A stretch of DNA of 64,000 bases from Jeotgalibacillus salarius. GTDB taxonomy: Bacteria; Bacillota; Bacilli; Bacillales; Jeotgalibacillaceae. Position numbers and translations under genes: made by a program. The notes under the pieces are model-generated. The model saw only the letters and a program-made list of their open reading frames with translations. It was not told where the DNA came from and made no database searches. Location: contig NZ_SORX01000009.1 of the NCBI RefSeq assembly GCF_004405125.1, positions 29,871 to 93,870 on the forward strand, written 5' to 3'. Positions 27,291 through 36,736 of this stretch are shown piece after piece. Positions within the stretch are counted from its first letter, which is position 1. The number at the start of each line of letters is the position of its first letter.

Positions 27291-28280
27291 ATGATTAAAG
27301 ACCTTAATAATATGTGGAAAGCAAGAACATGGATGAAAACAAATGTACCGTTTTTATACAGCTGGCATGCTTATGTCGGATACGAACTGGATTTATTTGA
27401 AGCATTTAAAAAGCCGGTCAGAGCAGAAGATGTGGCAGATGCATATGACCTTGAAGAGGAACTTCTTAACCAGTGGGTGGAAGTAGGGGTTGCCTTAAAG
27501 CACCTGAAAAAAGATTCAAAAAATCGTGTGAAGATCGCAAAAGCATGGAAGCTTCCAGGTTCAAAAAAAGACAGTCCTTCTTCAGGAGATTTACTTAAAG
27601 AAATGATGGAACTCCATATCCCTTCACTCCTTCACTATCCTGAATTAATGAAAGAAAAGAAAAGGCAGCACTTTGATAATGAGAAGCATGGATCGACAGT
27701 GGCAAAAACATCAACATTACTTGAAATGCTGGCGTTCAGGCTCATTAATCAAAATGTGAAAAAGCATCAGACTGCTTCAATCCTTGATATTGGATGTGGA
27801 GAAGGCGGCTATTTGCTGAAGCTGGCCAAGAAACACCCTGACCTCCAGCTCACGGGCATTGAAATTAATAAAGAGGTTGCTGAATCTGCGAAAAAAGCAA
27901 CAGCAAATTATGATCAGGTGGACATTGTTCAGGGAGACATCCATGAATATGAACCTGATCAGGCATTTGATTATATTATGGTTAATAATCTTTTGCACTA
28001 TATTCATCCGGAAGAGCGCAAGGAATTTTTCAGTAAACTTAATGAGATTACTGAAGAAAAAGGTGTGATTACAATTATTTCGCCTCTGCAAAAAGCGAAG
28101 TACGGAAAGCAGTTTTCAAGTGCATTCAACAGTTTCTTTATGACTTTTGATAACTTGTACCCAATTCCTTCAGAGGAAGAATTAAAAAATATTGCTGAAG
28201 AGTGCGGTTTTGAACAGCAAAACCCATTTCCGATTATTCGTGAAGGCGGATGGTTTTTTGTGAAATGGGTAAAAAAATAA
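27291..28280 (+). CDS. SAM-dependent methyltransferase with N-terminal dimerisation domain
   Basis: About 329 residues. The first ~110 residues are helical with a winged-helix-like pattern (YELDLFEAFKKPVRAEDVADAY), as in plant-type O-methyltransferases. The catalytic part has motif I ILDIGCGEGGYLLKLA (about residue 162), motif II GIEINKEV, and FDYIMVNNLLHYI (about 225). It should methylate a small molecule; the substrate is not evident. ATG 27291 follows GAGGAGGGG; the 27249 reading buries that site. Confidence 0.85.
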   Translation: MIKDLNNMWKARTWMKTNVPFLYSWHAYVGYELDLFEAFKKPVRAEDVADAYDLEEELLNQWVEVGVALKHLKKDSKNRVKIAKAWKLPGSKKDSPSSGDLLKEMMELHIPSLLHYPELMKEKKRQHFDNEKHGSTVAKTSTLLEMLAFRLINQNVKKHQTASILDIGCGEGGYLLKLAKKHPDLQLTGIEINKEVAESAKKATANYDQVDIVQGDIHEYEPDQAFDYIMVNNLLHYIHPEERKEFFSKLNEITEEKGVITIISPLQKAKYGKQFSSAFNSFFMTFDNLYPIPSEEELKNIAEECGFEQQNPFPIIREGGWFFVKWVKK

Positions 28281-28344
28281 AATGTTTATAAAAGTAAAAA
28301 TGTGGAATATACAATTTGAAGACAATTTTAAGGAGATGTTATAA

Positions 28345-28854
28345 ATGGCTAAAATAGCAACACTAATAACTGATCAATTTGAAGATGTAGAATATACTGA
28401 TCCTGCAGAAGCATTTAAAAAAGAAGGACACGAAGTTGTGACGATCGAGAAAGAAGCAGGAAATTCTGTTACAGGAAAACAGGGTGAAGCGACAGTTACA
28501 ATCGATCAATCCATCGACAACGCCAATCCTTCTGACTTTGACGCATTATTTATTCCCGGTGGTTTCTCACCTGACTTGCTTAGAGGAGACGAGCGTTTTG
28601 TGAAGTTTGCTAAGGCGTTCATGGATGACAAAAAGCCGGTGCTGACAATTTGTCATGGTCCACAGCTGCTGATTACAGCTAAATCACTTGAAGGCCGTAA
28701 AGCAACAGGCTTTAAGTCGATTAAAGTGGATATGGAGTACGCAGGTGCGGAATATCACGATAAGGAAGTCGTTGTGTGCGGGAACCAGCTTGTAACGAGC
28801 CGTACGCCTGACGACCTGCCTGCATTTATCAGAGAATCACTCAAATTAATTTAA
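28345..28854 (+). CDS. yfkM: DJ-1/PfpI family general stress protein 18 (YfkM)
   Basis: 169 residues, one DJ-1/PfpI domain. The nucleophile elbow is TICHGPQLLI (Cys about 107), with FIPGGFSPDLLRGD supplying the oxyanion loop and TSRTPDDLPAF closing the fold. It closely follows the YfkM pattern of B. subtilis. Members act on glyoxal/methylglyoxal or as stress chaperones; the exact activity here is not shown. The start follows AAGGAGATG. A terminator follows at 28863. Confidence 0.93.
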   Translation: MAKIATLITDQFEDVEYTDPAEAFKKEGHEVVTIEKEAGNSVTGKQGEATVTIDQSIDNANPSDFDALFIPGGFSPDLLRGDERFVKFAKAFMDDKKPVLTICHGPQLLITAKSLEGRKATGFKSIKVDMEYAGAEYHDKEVVVCGNQLVTSRTPDDLPAFIRESLKLI

Positions 28855-28862
28855 TATTATAC

Positions 28863-28903
28863 AAAAAGCTGAGTCCTTCAATAATGGGGGGCTCAGTTTT
28901 TTT
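28863..28903 (+). terminator. Terminator after yfkM
   Basis: AAAAAGCTGAG and GCTCAGTTTTTTT. Confidence 0.8.
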
Positions 28904-28958
28904 GTGAATGACAGACAAATTTAAATCTATTAAGATAAAAGAATTTTTAGATAATACT

Positions 28959-28985
28959 CAAAAAATGTTCAAATTAGGTCGATAT
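28959..28985 (+). promoter_or_regulatory. SigD-like promoter for chemoreceptor gene
   Basis: CAAA (28959-28962), 15 bases, GTCGATAT (28978-28985), 50 bases before the start codon. Confidence 0.65.
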
Positions 28986-29035
28986 ACATATATAATGAGT
29001 TTAGTTCTTTAAGATTATAGGGGTGGGGAGCAGGG

Positions 29036-30793
29036 ATGAAAAAGTTAAAGTGGAAATTGTTGTCTGCATTTTTTGTACTGGTTATTTTTATTGGAGGTTT
29101 AGCGGCGTTTAATATTTACGCAATTACTGATATTAATCAGGAAACACAGAACCTTCTTGAAGAAGAACTTGTTTTACTTTCAATTGACCAGGAAATGAAA
29201 TTTAATATTTCTCAGCAGATTGCGCTAACAAGAGGTTATGTACTATATGGTGAACCGGACTATAGAGAACGGTTCGACGAGCTTGCTTTGCGGAATGATG
29301 AGTTTGCTGAAGAATTGCAGGCTTATGATGTCAGTAAAGAAATGAAGTCAGTGCTTACAATTACAAGAGTTTGGCAGGAAGGCGTCAATGAGCGCGTCTT
29401 TTCAATGTATGACAGCGGTCGTGAAGAAGATGCCAGGGTTTTATTCAGAGCGAATTTTGAACCTACAGCCAGGGGAATTATGGATAGTATTGAGAAGGTA
29501 TCGACAGCGAGAGAGGCTGAGGTGGACTCTGCAGGAGAGTCAATTATAAATAACGGCGAAAAAACGATTCTGACGGTATTAACGATTTCTGGAATTGTGA
29601 TGTTATTGGCAATTGTTCTCAGCCTGATTATAGCTGGCCAAATGTCAAAACCGATTACAATGGTGACGAAAAGAATGAAAGCGATTTCCCGCGGTACTCT
29701 TCCTGCAGAACCTCTTAAAACAAAAAGTAAAGATGAAGTCGGACAGCTTGTTCATGCGGTTAATGAAATGAATGAACAGCTGAGGGACCTGGTCGGAGGA
29801 GTGGCAGGAGTAGCAGTGTCTGTTCTTGAAAAAGGGAATCATCTGTCTGAAAGTGCTGAAGAAGTAAAAGAGGGGAGCCGTCAGATTGCTGTAACGATGA
29901 ACGAACTGGCTGATGGTGCCAGTGTTCAGGCAGAATCTTCTTCTTCTCTTAGCGAAAAAATGAACGGATTCATTACAATCATTAAGGATTCTGCTGAGAA
30001 AGGAACAGAGACGCAGAAGAAAACAGATAACATGCTGCTTCTATCCCAGGATGGAGGAGTGAAAATGAATGAATCAATTCAAAAAGTGAATCAGATTAAT
30101 ACAAGTTTCAAGCAGGCGATGGAAAGAGTAAACGGCCTGGATTCTCAGGCTCAAAACATATCTAAGCTTGTGCAGGTCATTCAGGATATTGCTGACCAGA
30201 CAAATCTATTGGCTCTTAATGCAGCAATTGAAGCTGCAAGAGCGGGAGAACATGGAAAAGGCTTTGCTGTTGTAGCAGATGAAGTAAGAAAGCTTGCTGT
30301 TCAAGTTTCATCATCCATATCTGATATTACAAGTATTATTGGTTCAATTCAGAAGGAGTCAAAGGAAACAGTGGGAGTTCTTCAGGAAGGCTATGGAATG
30401 GTCAGTGAAGGGGCAGCTCAAATGGAAGAAACCTCAAATTCATTTGCAAAAATTGATGATCAGGTCAATGAGGTCTCTGAACAAATGAAAATGATTGCTG
30501 CTTCACTTTATGAAATTGTAAACGGTTCTGAAGAAATGTATCAGGAGATTGAGCAGGTTGCTTCAGTTTCCCAGGAGTCTGCGGCTGGTATCGAACAGAC
30601 AAGCGCGAGCGCAGAGGAATCAAGCACTACGATGGAGACAGTATACGAATCGTCTAAAGCGCTCATAAACGACGCCAGAGACCTTCGGGATCGTATTGGT
30701 ATGTTCAGTGTTGAAGAAGCAAAGGTAACAGAAGAACCGGCAGAACATGATGAAGAAGAGTCACCTGAAGATCATTCTGAGAAGGCTTCATAA
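29036..30793 (+). CDS. Methyl-accepting chemotaxis protein (four-helix-bundle sensor)
   Basis: 585 residues. Transmembrane helix 1 is about residues 7-28. The external part (29-180) has the 4HB_MCP helical pattern ([20 protein letters not shown]). Helix 2 is about 183-205, then HAMP, and a long signalling domain with the tip [20 protein letters not shown] at about 383-402. The acidic C-terminal tail has no CheR-tethering pentapeptide that I recognise. It has its own SigD-like promoter and a terminator at 30834. Ligand unknown. Confidence 0.94.
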   Translation: MKKLKWKLLSAFFVLVIFIGGLAAFNIYAITDINQETQNLLEEELVLLSIDQEMKFNISQQIALTRGYVLYGEPDYRERFDELALRNDEFAEELQAYDVSKEMKSVLTITRVWQEGVNERVFSMYDSGREEDARVLFRANFEPTARGIMDSIEKVSTAREAEVDSAGESIINNGEKTILTVLTISGIVMLLAIVLSLIIAGQMSKPITMVTKRMKAISRGTLPAEPLKTKSKDEVGQLVHAVNEMNEQLRDLVGGVAGVAVSVLEKGNHLSESAEEVKEGSRQIAVTMNELADGASVQAESSSSLSEKMNGFITIIKDSAEKGTETQKKTDNMLLLSQDGGVKMNESIQKVNQINTSFKQAMERVNGLDSQAQNISKLVQVIQDIADQTNLLALNAAIEAARAGEHGKGFAVVADEVRKLAVQVSSSISDITSIIGSIQKESKETVGVLQEGYGMVSEGAAQMEETSNSFAKIDDQVNEVSEQMKMIAASLYEIVNGSEEMYQEIEQVASVSQESAAGIEQTSASAEESSTTMETVYESSKALINDARDLRDRIGMFSVEEAKVTEEPAEHDEEESPEDHSEKAS

Positions 30794-30833
30794 AAAAATA
30801 AACATGACTTTCGGGTCATTGCCTGCCGAACGC

Positions 30834-30872
30834 AAAAAGAGGAGATAACCAATTCAGGTTCTCTCCTCTTTT
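30834..30872. terminator. Bidirectional terminator between chemoreceptor gene and yfkK
   Basis: AAAAAGAGGAGA and TCTCCTCTTTT. Confidence 0.8.
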
Positions 30873-30886
30873 CAATTCTATACAGT

Positions 30887-31111
30887 TTATACTTTTCGCA
30901 GGTTTCCAAGTTCTTCTGCAATGGCTTGCATTTCACTTGGGCTGAATGTGTCTCTTTTCATCACCATCGTGTAAAGTGAGTGAAGTTCTTCATATTGCTC
31001 TTCATCAAAAGAAGACACTTTAATTGCTCCAGCGTTTGCTATACGAAGACGGTCTTTGATTTTTTCGACCATATATTCAGCGTTTTCAGTGCTTTGTACC
31101 GTTAAATCCAT
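30887..31111 (-). CDS. yfkK: DUF1128 protein YfkK
   Basis: About 74 residues, all helical, soluble ([51 protein letters not shown]), matching the DUF1128 family. Function is unknown. ATG 31111 is chosen because AAAGGA lies 10 bases upstream; the longer reading starts at that site. In B. subtilis yfkK adjoins yfkJ-yfkI-yfkH; here the same set is split by an AGCS gene. Confidence 0.88.
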   Translation of the reverse strand: MDLTVQSTENAEYMVEKIKDRLRIANAGAIKVSSFDEEQYEELHSLYTMVMKRDTFSPSEMQAIAEELGNLRKV

Positions 31112-31176
31112 ATCGATCAGTCCTTTCATTAGCTAGATATAATCTTTCCATGCATTGAAGGTTCTGTCAATATGCA

Positions 31177-32535
31177 TTAAGCAGCTTTATTTTGAGCTTT
31201 TTCTTCCTTGATCTTTTCGCGTATCCGTTTTGTTTCATAAGCAACAACACCTGAGAGGCCGAGAAGTCCGATCAAGTTAGGGAATGCCATTAAGCCGTTC
31301 ATCACGTCTGAGAAGACCCATACAACGTCAAGTGATGCGACAGATCCGACCATTACAGCAATAACGAAAAGCAGGCGATAAAAAATATTAAATTTCTTAG
31401 TTCCAACTAGATACTGGAAACATTTCTCGCCATAATATGACCATCCGATAATCGTTGAAGAAGCAAAGAAAATAAGTCCGACTGTTACTAAAATTGGTCC
31501 AATATCTCCAAGGAAATATTCAAATGATGCTGACGTAAGTGCGCCACCCTGCAGATCACCATCCTCATAAAGACCAGCCATGACGATTGTTACACCAGTG
31601 ATCGAACAGATGATCAGTGTATCAATCAGAACCTGTGTCATTGATACAAGACCCTGACGTCCAGGCATATCAGTCTTAGCAGCTGCTGCAGCAATTGGAG
31701 CAGATCCAAGACCCGCTTCATTTGAAAATACGCCACGTGCAACACCGTAACGGATGATTGCACCGATCACACCACCAGCAATGGCTTCATTTCCGAAAGC
31801 CAATGAGAAAATGGTTGCGAAAGCTGAAGGTACTAAATCAAAATTCATTATCATAACAATAAGTCCTGCTAGTAAATAAAATGCCGCCATAAAAGGAACG
31901 AAAATAGATGTTACTTTACCAATACTCTTAATACCACCAAGAATAACGAGTGCAGTAAAGATTGTCAGTGCAACTCCAGTGATCCAGGTTGGAACTGCGA
32001 ACGTGTCATTCACAACATCAGACACAGAGTTTGACTGTACCATGTTTCCAATTCCGAATGCAGCGATCGCTCCGAACAGTGCGAATAAAACGCCGAGCCA
32101 CTTTTGTTTCAAACCACGCTCAAGGTAGTACATTGGCCCACCGGACATTTCTCCATCTTCATCCTGAACACGATATTTAACAGCAAGCACTGCTTCGGCA
32201 TACTTAGTTGCCATACCGAAAATTGCTGATAGCCACATCCAGAAGATGGCACCAGGTCCACCAAGTACAACTGCTGTAGCGACACCGACAATATTTCCGG
32301 TTCCTACAGTTGCTGCCATCGCAGTCATTAGAGACTGAAAGTGAGAGATATCACCTTTTGACTTATTGTCCTGATTGCGGGAAAAAGCCAGCTTAAGTGA
32401 ATATCCGGTTAATGAGAATTGCACCATTCCGAGACGGAACGTCAGGTAGACTCCTGTTCCTACCAACAGAATAAGCAGTGGAGGTCCCCAGACCAGACTG
32501 CTGATCTGGCCAAGAAAATCTGTTAATCCTTGCAT
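31177..32535 (-). CDS. AGCS-family Na+/alanine(glycine) symporter, second copy
   Basis: 452 residues, about 10-11 membrane helices. Signatures include ATVGTGNIVGVATAVVLGGP, GGPMYYLERGL and RGVFSNEAGLGSAPIAAAAA. A long polar C terminus (RIREKIKEEKAQ) is cytoplasmic. On the minus strand TTGACA (32625-32630) about 90 bases upstream of the start may be the promoter -35 box. It lies between yfkK and the yfkJ-like gene, interrupting the ancestral order. Confidence 0.92.
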   Translation of the reverse strand: MQGLTDFLGQISSLVWGPPLLILLVGTGVYLTFRLGMVQFSLTGYSLKLAFSRNQDNKSKGDISHFQSLMTAMAATVGTGNIVGVATAVVLGGPGAIFWMWLSAIFGMATKYAEAVLAVKYRVQDEDGEMSGGPMYYLERGLKQKWLGVLFALFGAIAAFGIGNMVQSNSVSDVVNDTFAVPTWITGVALTIFTALVILGGIKSIGKVTSIFVPFMAAFYLLAGLIVMIMNFDLVPSAFATIFSLAFGNEAIAGGVIGAIIRYGVARGVFSNEAGLGSAPIAAAAAKTDMPGRQGLVSMTQVLIDTLIICSITGVTIVMAGLYEDGDLQGGALTSASFEYFLGDIGPILVTVGLIFFASSTIIGWSYYGEKCFQYLVGTKKFNIFYRLLFVIAVMVGSVASLDVVWVFSDVMNGLMAFPNLIGLLGLSGVVAYETKRIREKIKEEKAQNKAA

Positions 32536-32715
32536 CTAATTTCCCCCTTTTTTCTTCTTCAGGTCATAAATATGAACAAAATATGTATGCCTTACATTAA
32601 ATATTCCGAAAATTCACCCCCAATTGTCAAGGTTTTTTTAAATAAGAAAGGATGAAAAGGTTTCAAACAAAAGACCTAAGGAAATAGTAAACCATATTAG
32701 TGTATAAGGAGAGAG

Positions 32716-33162
32716 ATGATGAGAACTGTATTATTCCTTGTACATGATCAGTTGTCAAGCTGTTCTTTATTGGGGACTGTATTCAAAAAATCGCTAAAAA
32801 AGAATGGGATTGAAAATATTGTTCCCCTTCTCAGAGGAACTTTCGCATGGCATCTCAATGAAATGTCTGAAAATTCTTTTAGAGGAAATAACGGATCTTT
32901 TATCGAAGAAGAAATGGAGATCAAACAGTTGCAGCGCAGTGATCTTGAACAGGCGGAAATGATTGTGATAATGGGTGATTCGGTAGAAGATACACTGAAG
33001 CACTTGCTTAAAGCAGCATCTTCTGATCCCTCAATCATTAAAGTAGAGGAACTCGGTGGGAAATCTGTGTATGAACTTGAGAGAGCACTGCAGGATAACC
33101 AGACAGATAAAGCCGTTGAAGACGTTGAACAAAAAAGTCTTGCGCTGCTTGAAATGCTGTAA
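32716..33162 (+). CDS. Degenerate low-molecular-weight phosphatase-like protein in the yfkJ position
   Basis: 148 residues. The length, N terminus (TVLFLVHDQLSSCSLLGTVF, then KKSLKKNGI), central SDLEQAEMIVIMGDSVEDTL and final ELGGKSVYELERAL follow the layout of low-molecular-weight tyrosine phosphatases. The catalytic P-loop C-x5-R-S is missing: where VCxGNICRS is expected the sequence reads VHDQLSSCSL, and no DP acid loop is clear. It precedes a YtxH gene and a YihY gene, as yfkJ does in B. subtilis. A catalytically dead phosphatase homologue is the best reading, but similarity is low and no search was run. Confidence 0.6.
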   Translation: MMRTVLFLVHDQLSSCSLLGTVFKKSLKKNGIENIVPLLRGTFAWHLNEMSENSFRGNNGSFIEEEMEIKQLQRSDLEQAEMIVIMGDSVEDTLKHLLKAASSDPSIIKVEELGGKSVYELERALQDNQTDKAVEDVEQKSLALLEML

Positions 33163-33182
33163 TAAAAATTGGAGGAAAAGAC

Positions 33183-33566
33183 ATGGCGAAAAACAAATTA
33201 CCGGCAGGCATTATCATTGGAGCAGTTACTGGAGGAATTTTAAGTATGCTGGATCCTGGAACGCGAAAAAAAACAGCGGATTCACTTTCAAAATCAAAAC
33301 AATCTATTTCTTATTATTCAAGAAATCCACAGGAATTAGCTGACAGAGCTTCTCAAAAAGCAGATGAGTGGAGAGAGATTGCTGAAAAGATTCAGGAAGA
33401 TATAGCTTTTTTAACTGACAAATATGAAGAGGTAAAATCGTTAGCACCTGATTTAAAAGAAACGGTTCAGGAAACCAAAGAAGCATTTACTGAAGAACAG
33501 CAAACAGGTGAAAGCACAATGCCTCCTGGCGGTTCAGGCGGACTGCCTGAAAAAAAGACGATGTGA
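33183..33566 (+). CDS. YtxH-like membrane-anchored protein
   Basis: 127 residues. A short hydrophobic segment (residues 7-22, LPAGIIIGAVTGGILS) is followed by the glycine-containing MLDPGTRKKTADS turn typical of YtxH proteins, a charged coiled coil (35-110), and a Gly/Pro-rich tail. It resembles the small gene before yfkH in B. subtilis. The ribosome site TTGGAGG lies upstream. It is 20 bp after the phosphatase-like gene and 23 bp before yfkH, a likely three-gene operon. Function unknown. Confidence 0.8.
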   Translation: MAKNKLPAGIIIGAVTGGILSMLDPGTRKKTADSLSKSKQSISYYSRNPQELADRASQKADEWREIAEKIQEDIAFLTDKYEEVKSLAPDLKETVQETKEAFTEEQQTGESTMPPGGSGGLPEKKTM

Positions 33567-33589
33567 AATCTGACTTAAGGAGGGATGGA

Positions 33590-34558
33590 ATGACTTCAAA
33601 AAAAGGCAATCCTGCTCCTGAAAGCAATGAAGGGACCGATTGGGAAGAAGGAGAAAAGAACAGGCATCTGGAGGATATGTCAGAAGCGGTACATAAAGCA
33701 GGACGGGAAGGACACTATGAAACTTTCTCAGGTTTTATTAAAGCGCTATTAAGGAGATTTACGCAAGCCGATACTCCCGGACTTGGTGCACAGCTTGCCT
33801 ATTTCTTCTTATTATCATTATTTCCACTCCTGATCTTTTCTTTGGCTTTACTTCCTTATCTGAACATTACGCAGGCACAGCTCTTAGATATGTTCCGGGA
33901 ATTTGCTCCCGGTGATGCGATGTCGTTAATTGAAACGACCGTTTCAGAAGTTGCGACCGGACAGAGTGCAGGATTGCTTTCTATAGGTATTCTTGGGACA
34001 CTGTGGTCCGCATCTAATGGAATGAATGCTATTATGAAAGCTTTTAATCATGCCTATGAGGTAGAGGAAACGAGGCCTTTTTATATTGCACGTGGTATGG
34101 CAGTTGTCTGGACTGTAGTAATGGTGCTGATCTTCGTTATCGCATTAGTACTACCGATATTCGGTCAGCAGATCGGGGAATTAATGTTCTCATGGTTTGG
34201 TTTAACTGATCAGTTTATGACCATTTGGACAGTTCTGCGCTTTGCGGTTACACCGTTTGTGCTATTTGTCGCATTTATGGGTCTGTATGCATTCATACCA
34301 AATGTTAAAATTGGTTTTATGTCTGTAGTTCCTGGCGCGGCATTTGCTGCAATCGGGTGGTTAGTGACGTCATCTCTATTTTCATATTATGTAGGGAACT
34401 TCGGAAATTATTCAGCTTCTTACGGAAGTATTGGTGGGATCATTGTATTGATGATCTGGTTATACCTGTCGGGCATCATCATTCTGATTGGTGCGCAGGT
34501 TAACGCAGTGATGGCTGCAAAGCGTCATCACAGACCTTATACACCTAAAGGAGTATAA
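33590..34558 (+). CDS. yfkH: YihY/BrkB-family membrane protein (YfkH)
   Basis: About 322 residues. A hydrophilic N terminus (~55 residues) precedes six membrane helices with YihY signatures: QADTPGLGAQLAYFFLLSLF, LGTLWSASNGMNAIMKAFN, and YGSIGGIIVLMIWLYLSG. Once called ribonuclease BN, the family is now regarded as membrane proteins of uncertain, possibly transport, function. ATG 33590 follows AAGGAGGG. Last gene of the yfkJ-YtxH-yfkH unit. Confidence 0.9.
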   Translation: MTSKKGNPAPESNEGTDWEEGEKNRHLEDMSEAVHKAGREGHYETFSGFIKALLRRFTQADTPGLGAQLAYFFLLSLFPLLIFSLALLPYLNITQAQLLDMFREFAPGDAMSLIETTVSEVATGQSAGLLSIGILGTLWSASNGMNAIMKAFNHAYEVEETRPFYIARGMAVVWTVVMVLIFVIALVLPIFGQQIGELMFSWFGLTDQFMTIWTVLRFAVTPFVLFVAFMGLYAFIPNVKIGFMSVVPGAAFAAIGWLVTSSLFSYYVGNFGNYSASYGSIGGIIVLMIWLYLSGIIILIGAQVNAVMAAKRHHRPYTPKGV

Positions 34559-34561
34559 TTA

Positions 34562-34603
34562 AAAAGCCTTCATCCAGAGCCTCTGAGCTTTAGATGAAGG
34601 CTT
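34562..34603. terminator. Bidirectional terminator between yfkH and the P-type ATPase gene
   Basis: AAAAGCCTTCATC and GATGAAGGCTTTA stems. Confidence 0.75.
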
Positions 34604-34624
34604 TATTTATTTAGCAAGCCCCTC

Positions 34625-36544
34625 TCAGCCTCTGAGAAGCCTGAGTCCATTCAGAATGACCAATATGGTGCTTCCTTCGTGTCCTATAACACCAAGGGGC
34701 AGATCTAGTGTCTGAAGAAAGTTCGAGGCCATGAGGATAAGAATAACCGTAATACTGAAAACAATATTTTGCTTCACAATCCTTTCCATTCTTTTAGACA
34801 GCTTAATGGCTTCAGCTATTTTTTTCAGGTCATTTTTCACGAGTACCACGTCAGCTGTTTCCAGTGCTATGTCTGATCCTGCTCCCATTGCCACACCGAC
34901 TGAAGCCGTTGCTAGAGCAGGGGCATCGTTAATACCGTCACCGATCATTGCGACTTGACCATACAGGTTCTTAAGTTTTTTAATTTCAGTCACTTTAACT
35001 CCAGGCAGACAACCTGCTTTATAGCTGTCAACACCGGTTTCTTTCTGAATCGTTGCAGCCGTTCCTTCACTATCACCAGTTAGCATGATTGTATGAACAC
35101 CAACTGATTTTAAATATTGAATGGCTTCAACTGTTTGTGGTCTGACTTGATCCTTTAAAGCGATTAATCCGATGACTTCATTATTTTTCTCGATCAATAT
35201 AATGGTTTTTCCTTCTTTAGACAAGAGAGAAATCTGTTCGAGGATATCGTTGTTTATAAGGTTTTGATCGAACCAGTCAGGCTTACCGATTCTCCAGGCT
35301 TCATTGTCTAAAGACGCTTTTAATCCGAAGCCTGTAACATCCTCAACAGTATCCGGCTGAATGTCAGCAGTTGAACAGGTATGTTCTGTAAATGAGACGA
35401 TTGCCTGGGCAAGCGGGTGATTGGATTGCTTTTCGATCGCTGCTGTTACCTGTAAGATCATCGCCTTGTCAAAATCACTTCTGACAAACCAATTCGTCAC
35501 TTTCGGTTTACCTTCTGTTAAAGTACCGGTTTTATCGAATGCTATTGCCTTAATCTGAGTCAGGTTCTCCAGGTGCACGCCGCCTTTAAATAAAATTCCT
35601 TTTCTGGCACCGTTTGAAATCGCACTGAGTGAAGCTGGCATGATTGAAGCTACGAGTGCACAGGGGGATGCAACAACCAGAAGGACCATTGCCCTATAAA
35701 AAGTTTCTTCCCAGCTCCACCCTAATAGATAATGTGGCATAAACATCATTAAAACTGTGAAACTAAGAACGACTTTTACATATTTTCCTTCAAATCGTTC
35801 TATCAATAATTGTGAAGGAGATTTTTCACTCTGTGCGGATTGTACAAGCTCAATAATCTTTTGAAACATTGTTTCTGTACTCTTTTTTGTTACTTCAATC
35901 TGGACAGCGCCGGTTAAATTAACTGTACCTGCAAAAACCTCAGATTGAGTTGTTTTAACAACAGGTATAGACTCCCCGGTAAATGCAGCTTCATCCACTG
36001 AAGTTTGACCCTTAATTAAGACGCCATCAGCAGGCATTCGCTCTCCCGGTTTGACGACGATATAATCTCCCGGTTCCAGGGAAAAAGCATTCACTCTGAT
36101 CTCCTCACCATCAATCAGCTTCCATGCTGCTTCAGGCTGCAGGTCAAGTAAGGATGAAATCTCATTTTTACTCTTATTCATCGTATATGTTTCCAGTGCA
36201 CCGCTGAGGGCAAAAATAAAAATCAGGATTGCACCTTCAGTCCAGTAGCCAATCCAGGCGGCACCTATAGCGGCAATAATCATTAATAATTCAACATTTA
36301 AATCTTTTTTTCGGATCGAATTTTTAATTCCTTCTGCTGCTTTAAAATATCCTCCAATCACGTATGCGGATATATATATACCTGCTGAAGCAACCGGGTA
36401 TTCCTGATGCATAAGCAGCCAGCCTAACAGGATGAGTACACCACTAATAATCGCCAGAATTAATTCAATGTGCGTTTTAATCATTGTCAAACGTTCTAGT
36501 TTTATAAATGAGGGCTGATCTATAGCATGTGAATACTTAACCAT
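34625..36544 (-). CDS. P1B-type metal efflux ATPase (PfeT/ZosA-like)
   Basis: About 639 residues. It lacks an N-terminal heavy-metal domain. The membrane metal site is SPC (VVASPCALVAS, about residue 290), the P1B-4 type rather than CPC. DKTGTLTEG holds the phosphorylated Asp (about residue 337); FTGES is the actuator loop and GDGINDAPALA the hinge. P1B-4 pumps such as B. subtilis PfeT export Fe(II), sometimes Co. ATG 36544 follows GGAAGGA; the GTG at 36565 would bury it. A Fur-like box lies 29 bases upstream, which supports iron. Confidence 0.9.
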   Translation of the reverse strand: MVKYSHAIDQPSFIKLERLTMIKTHIELILAIISGVLILLGWLLMHQEYPVASAGIYISAYVIGGYFKAAEGIKNSIRKKDLNVELLMIIAAIGAAWIGYWTEGAILIFIFALSGALETYTMNKSKNEISSLLDLQPEAAWKLIDGEEIRVNAFSLEPGDYIVVKPGERMPADGVLIKGQTSVDEAAFTGESIPVVKTTQSEVFAGTVNLTGAVQIEVTKKSTETMFQKIIELVQSAQSEKSPSQLLIERFEGKYVKVVLSFTVLMMFMPHYLLGWSWEETFYRAMVLLVVASPCALVASIMPASLSAISNGARKGILFKGGVHLENLTQIKAIAFDKTGTLTEGKPKVTNWFVRSDFDKAMILQVTAAIEKQSNHPLAQAIVSFTEHTCSTADIQPDTVEDVTGFGLKASLDNEAWRIGKPDWFDQNLINNDILEQISLLSKEGKTIILIEKNNEVIGLIALKDQVRPQTVEAIQYLKSVGVHTIMLTGDSEGTAATIQKETGVDSYKAGCLPGVKVTEIKKLKNLYGQVAMIGDGINDAPALATASVGVAMGAGSDIALETADVVLVKNDLKKIAEAIKLSKRMERIVKQNIVFSITVILILMASNFLQTLDLPLGVIGHEGSTILVILNGLRLLRG

Positions 36545-36572
36545 TTCAGGCACATCCTTCCGCACACGTATT

Positions 36573-36591
36573 GAGAAAGATAATCGAAATC
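36573..36591. promoter_or_regulatory. Fur-like box upstream of the metal ATPase
   Basis: GAGAAAGATAATCGAAATC matches the 19-bp Fur consensus at 14 of 19 positions by my count. It sits 29 bases upstream of the ATPase start on the minus strand. Confidence 0.5.
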
Positions 36592-36600
36592 AATACCCCT

Positions 36601-36637
36601 GAAAAACAGCGAATGCTGCTGTCCGGGGACAGCAGCA
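36601..36637 (-). terminator. Strong hairpin, terminator of the MFS gene
   Basis: TGCTGCTGTCC (36614-36624) and GGACAGCAGCA (36627-36637) pair exactly. On the minus strand it is followed by GCTGTTTTTC. It could also lie in the leader of the ATPase gene if that is transcribed from further upstream. Confidence 0.65.
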
Positions 36638-36736
36638 TAAATAAACAAAATACTATTTAATTTTCATCAATTTGAAAAAGTATGAGTTGTTCTTGATATC
36701 TTTATTATATCATGCTTTTTAAAAAAACTGTATAAA

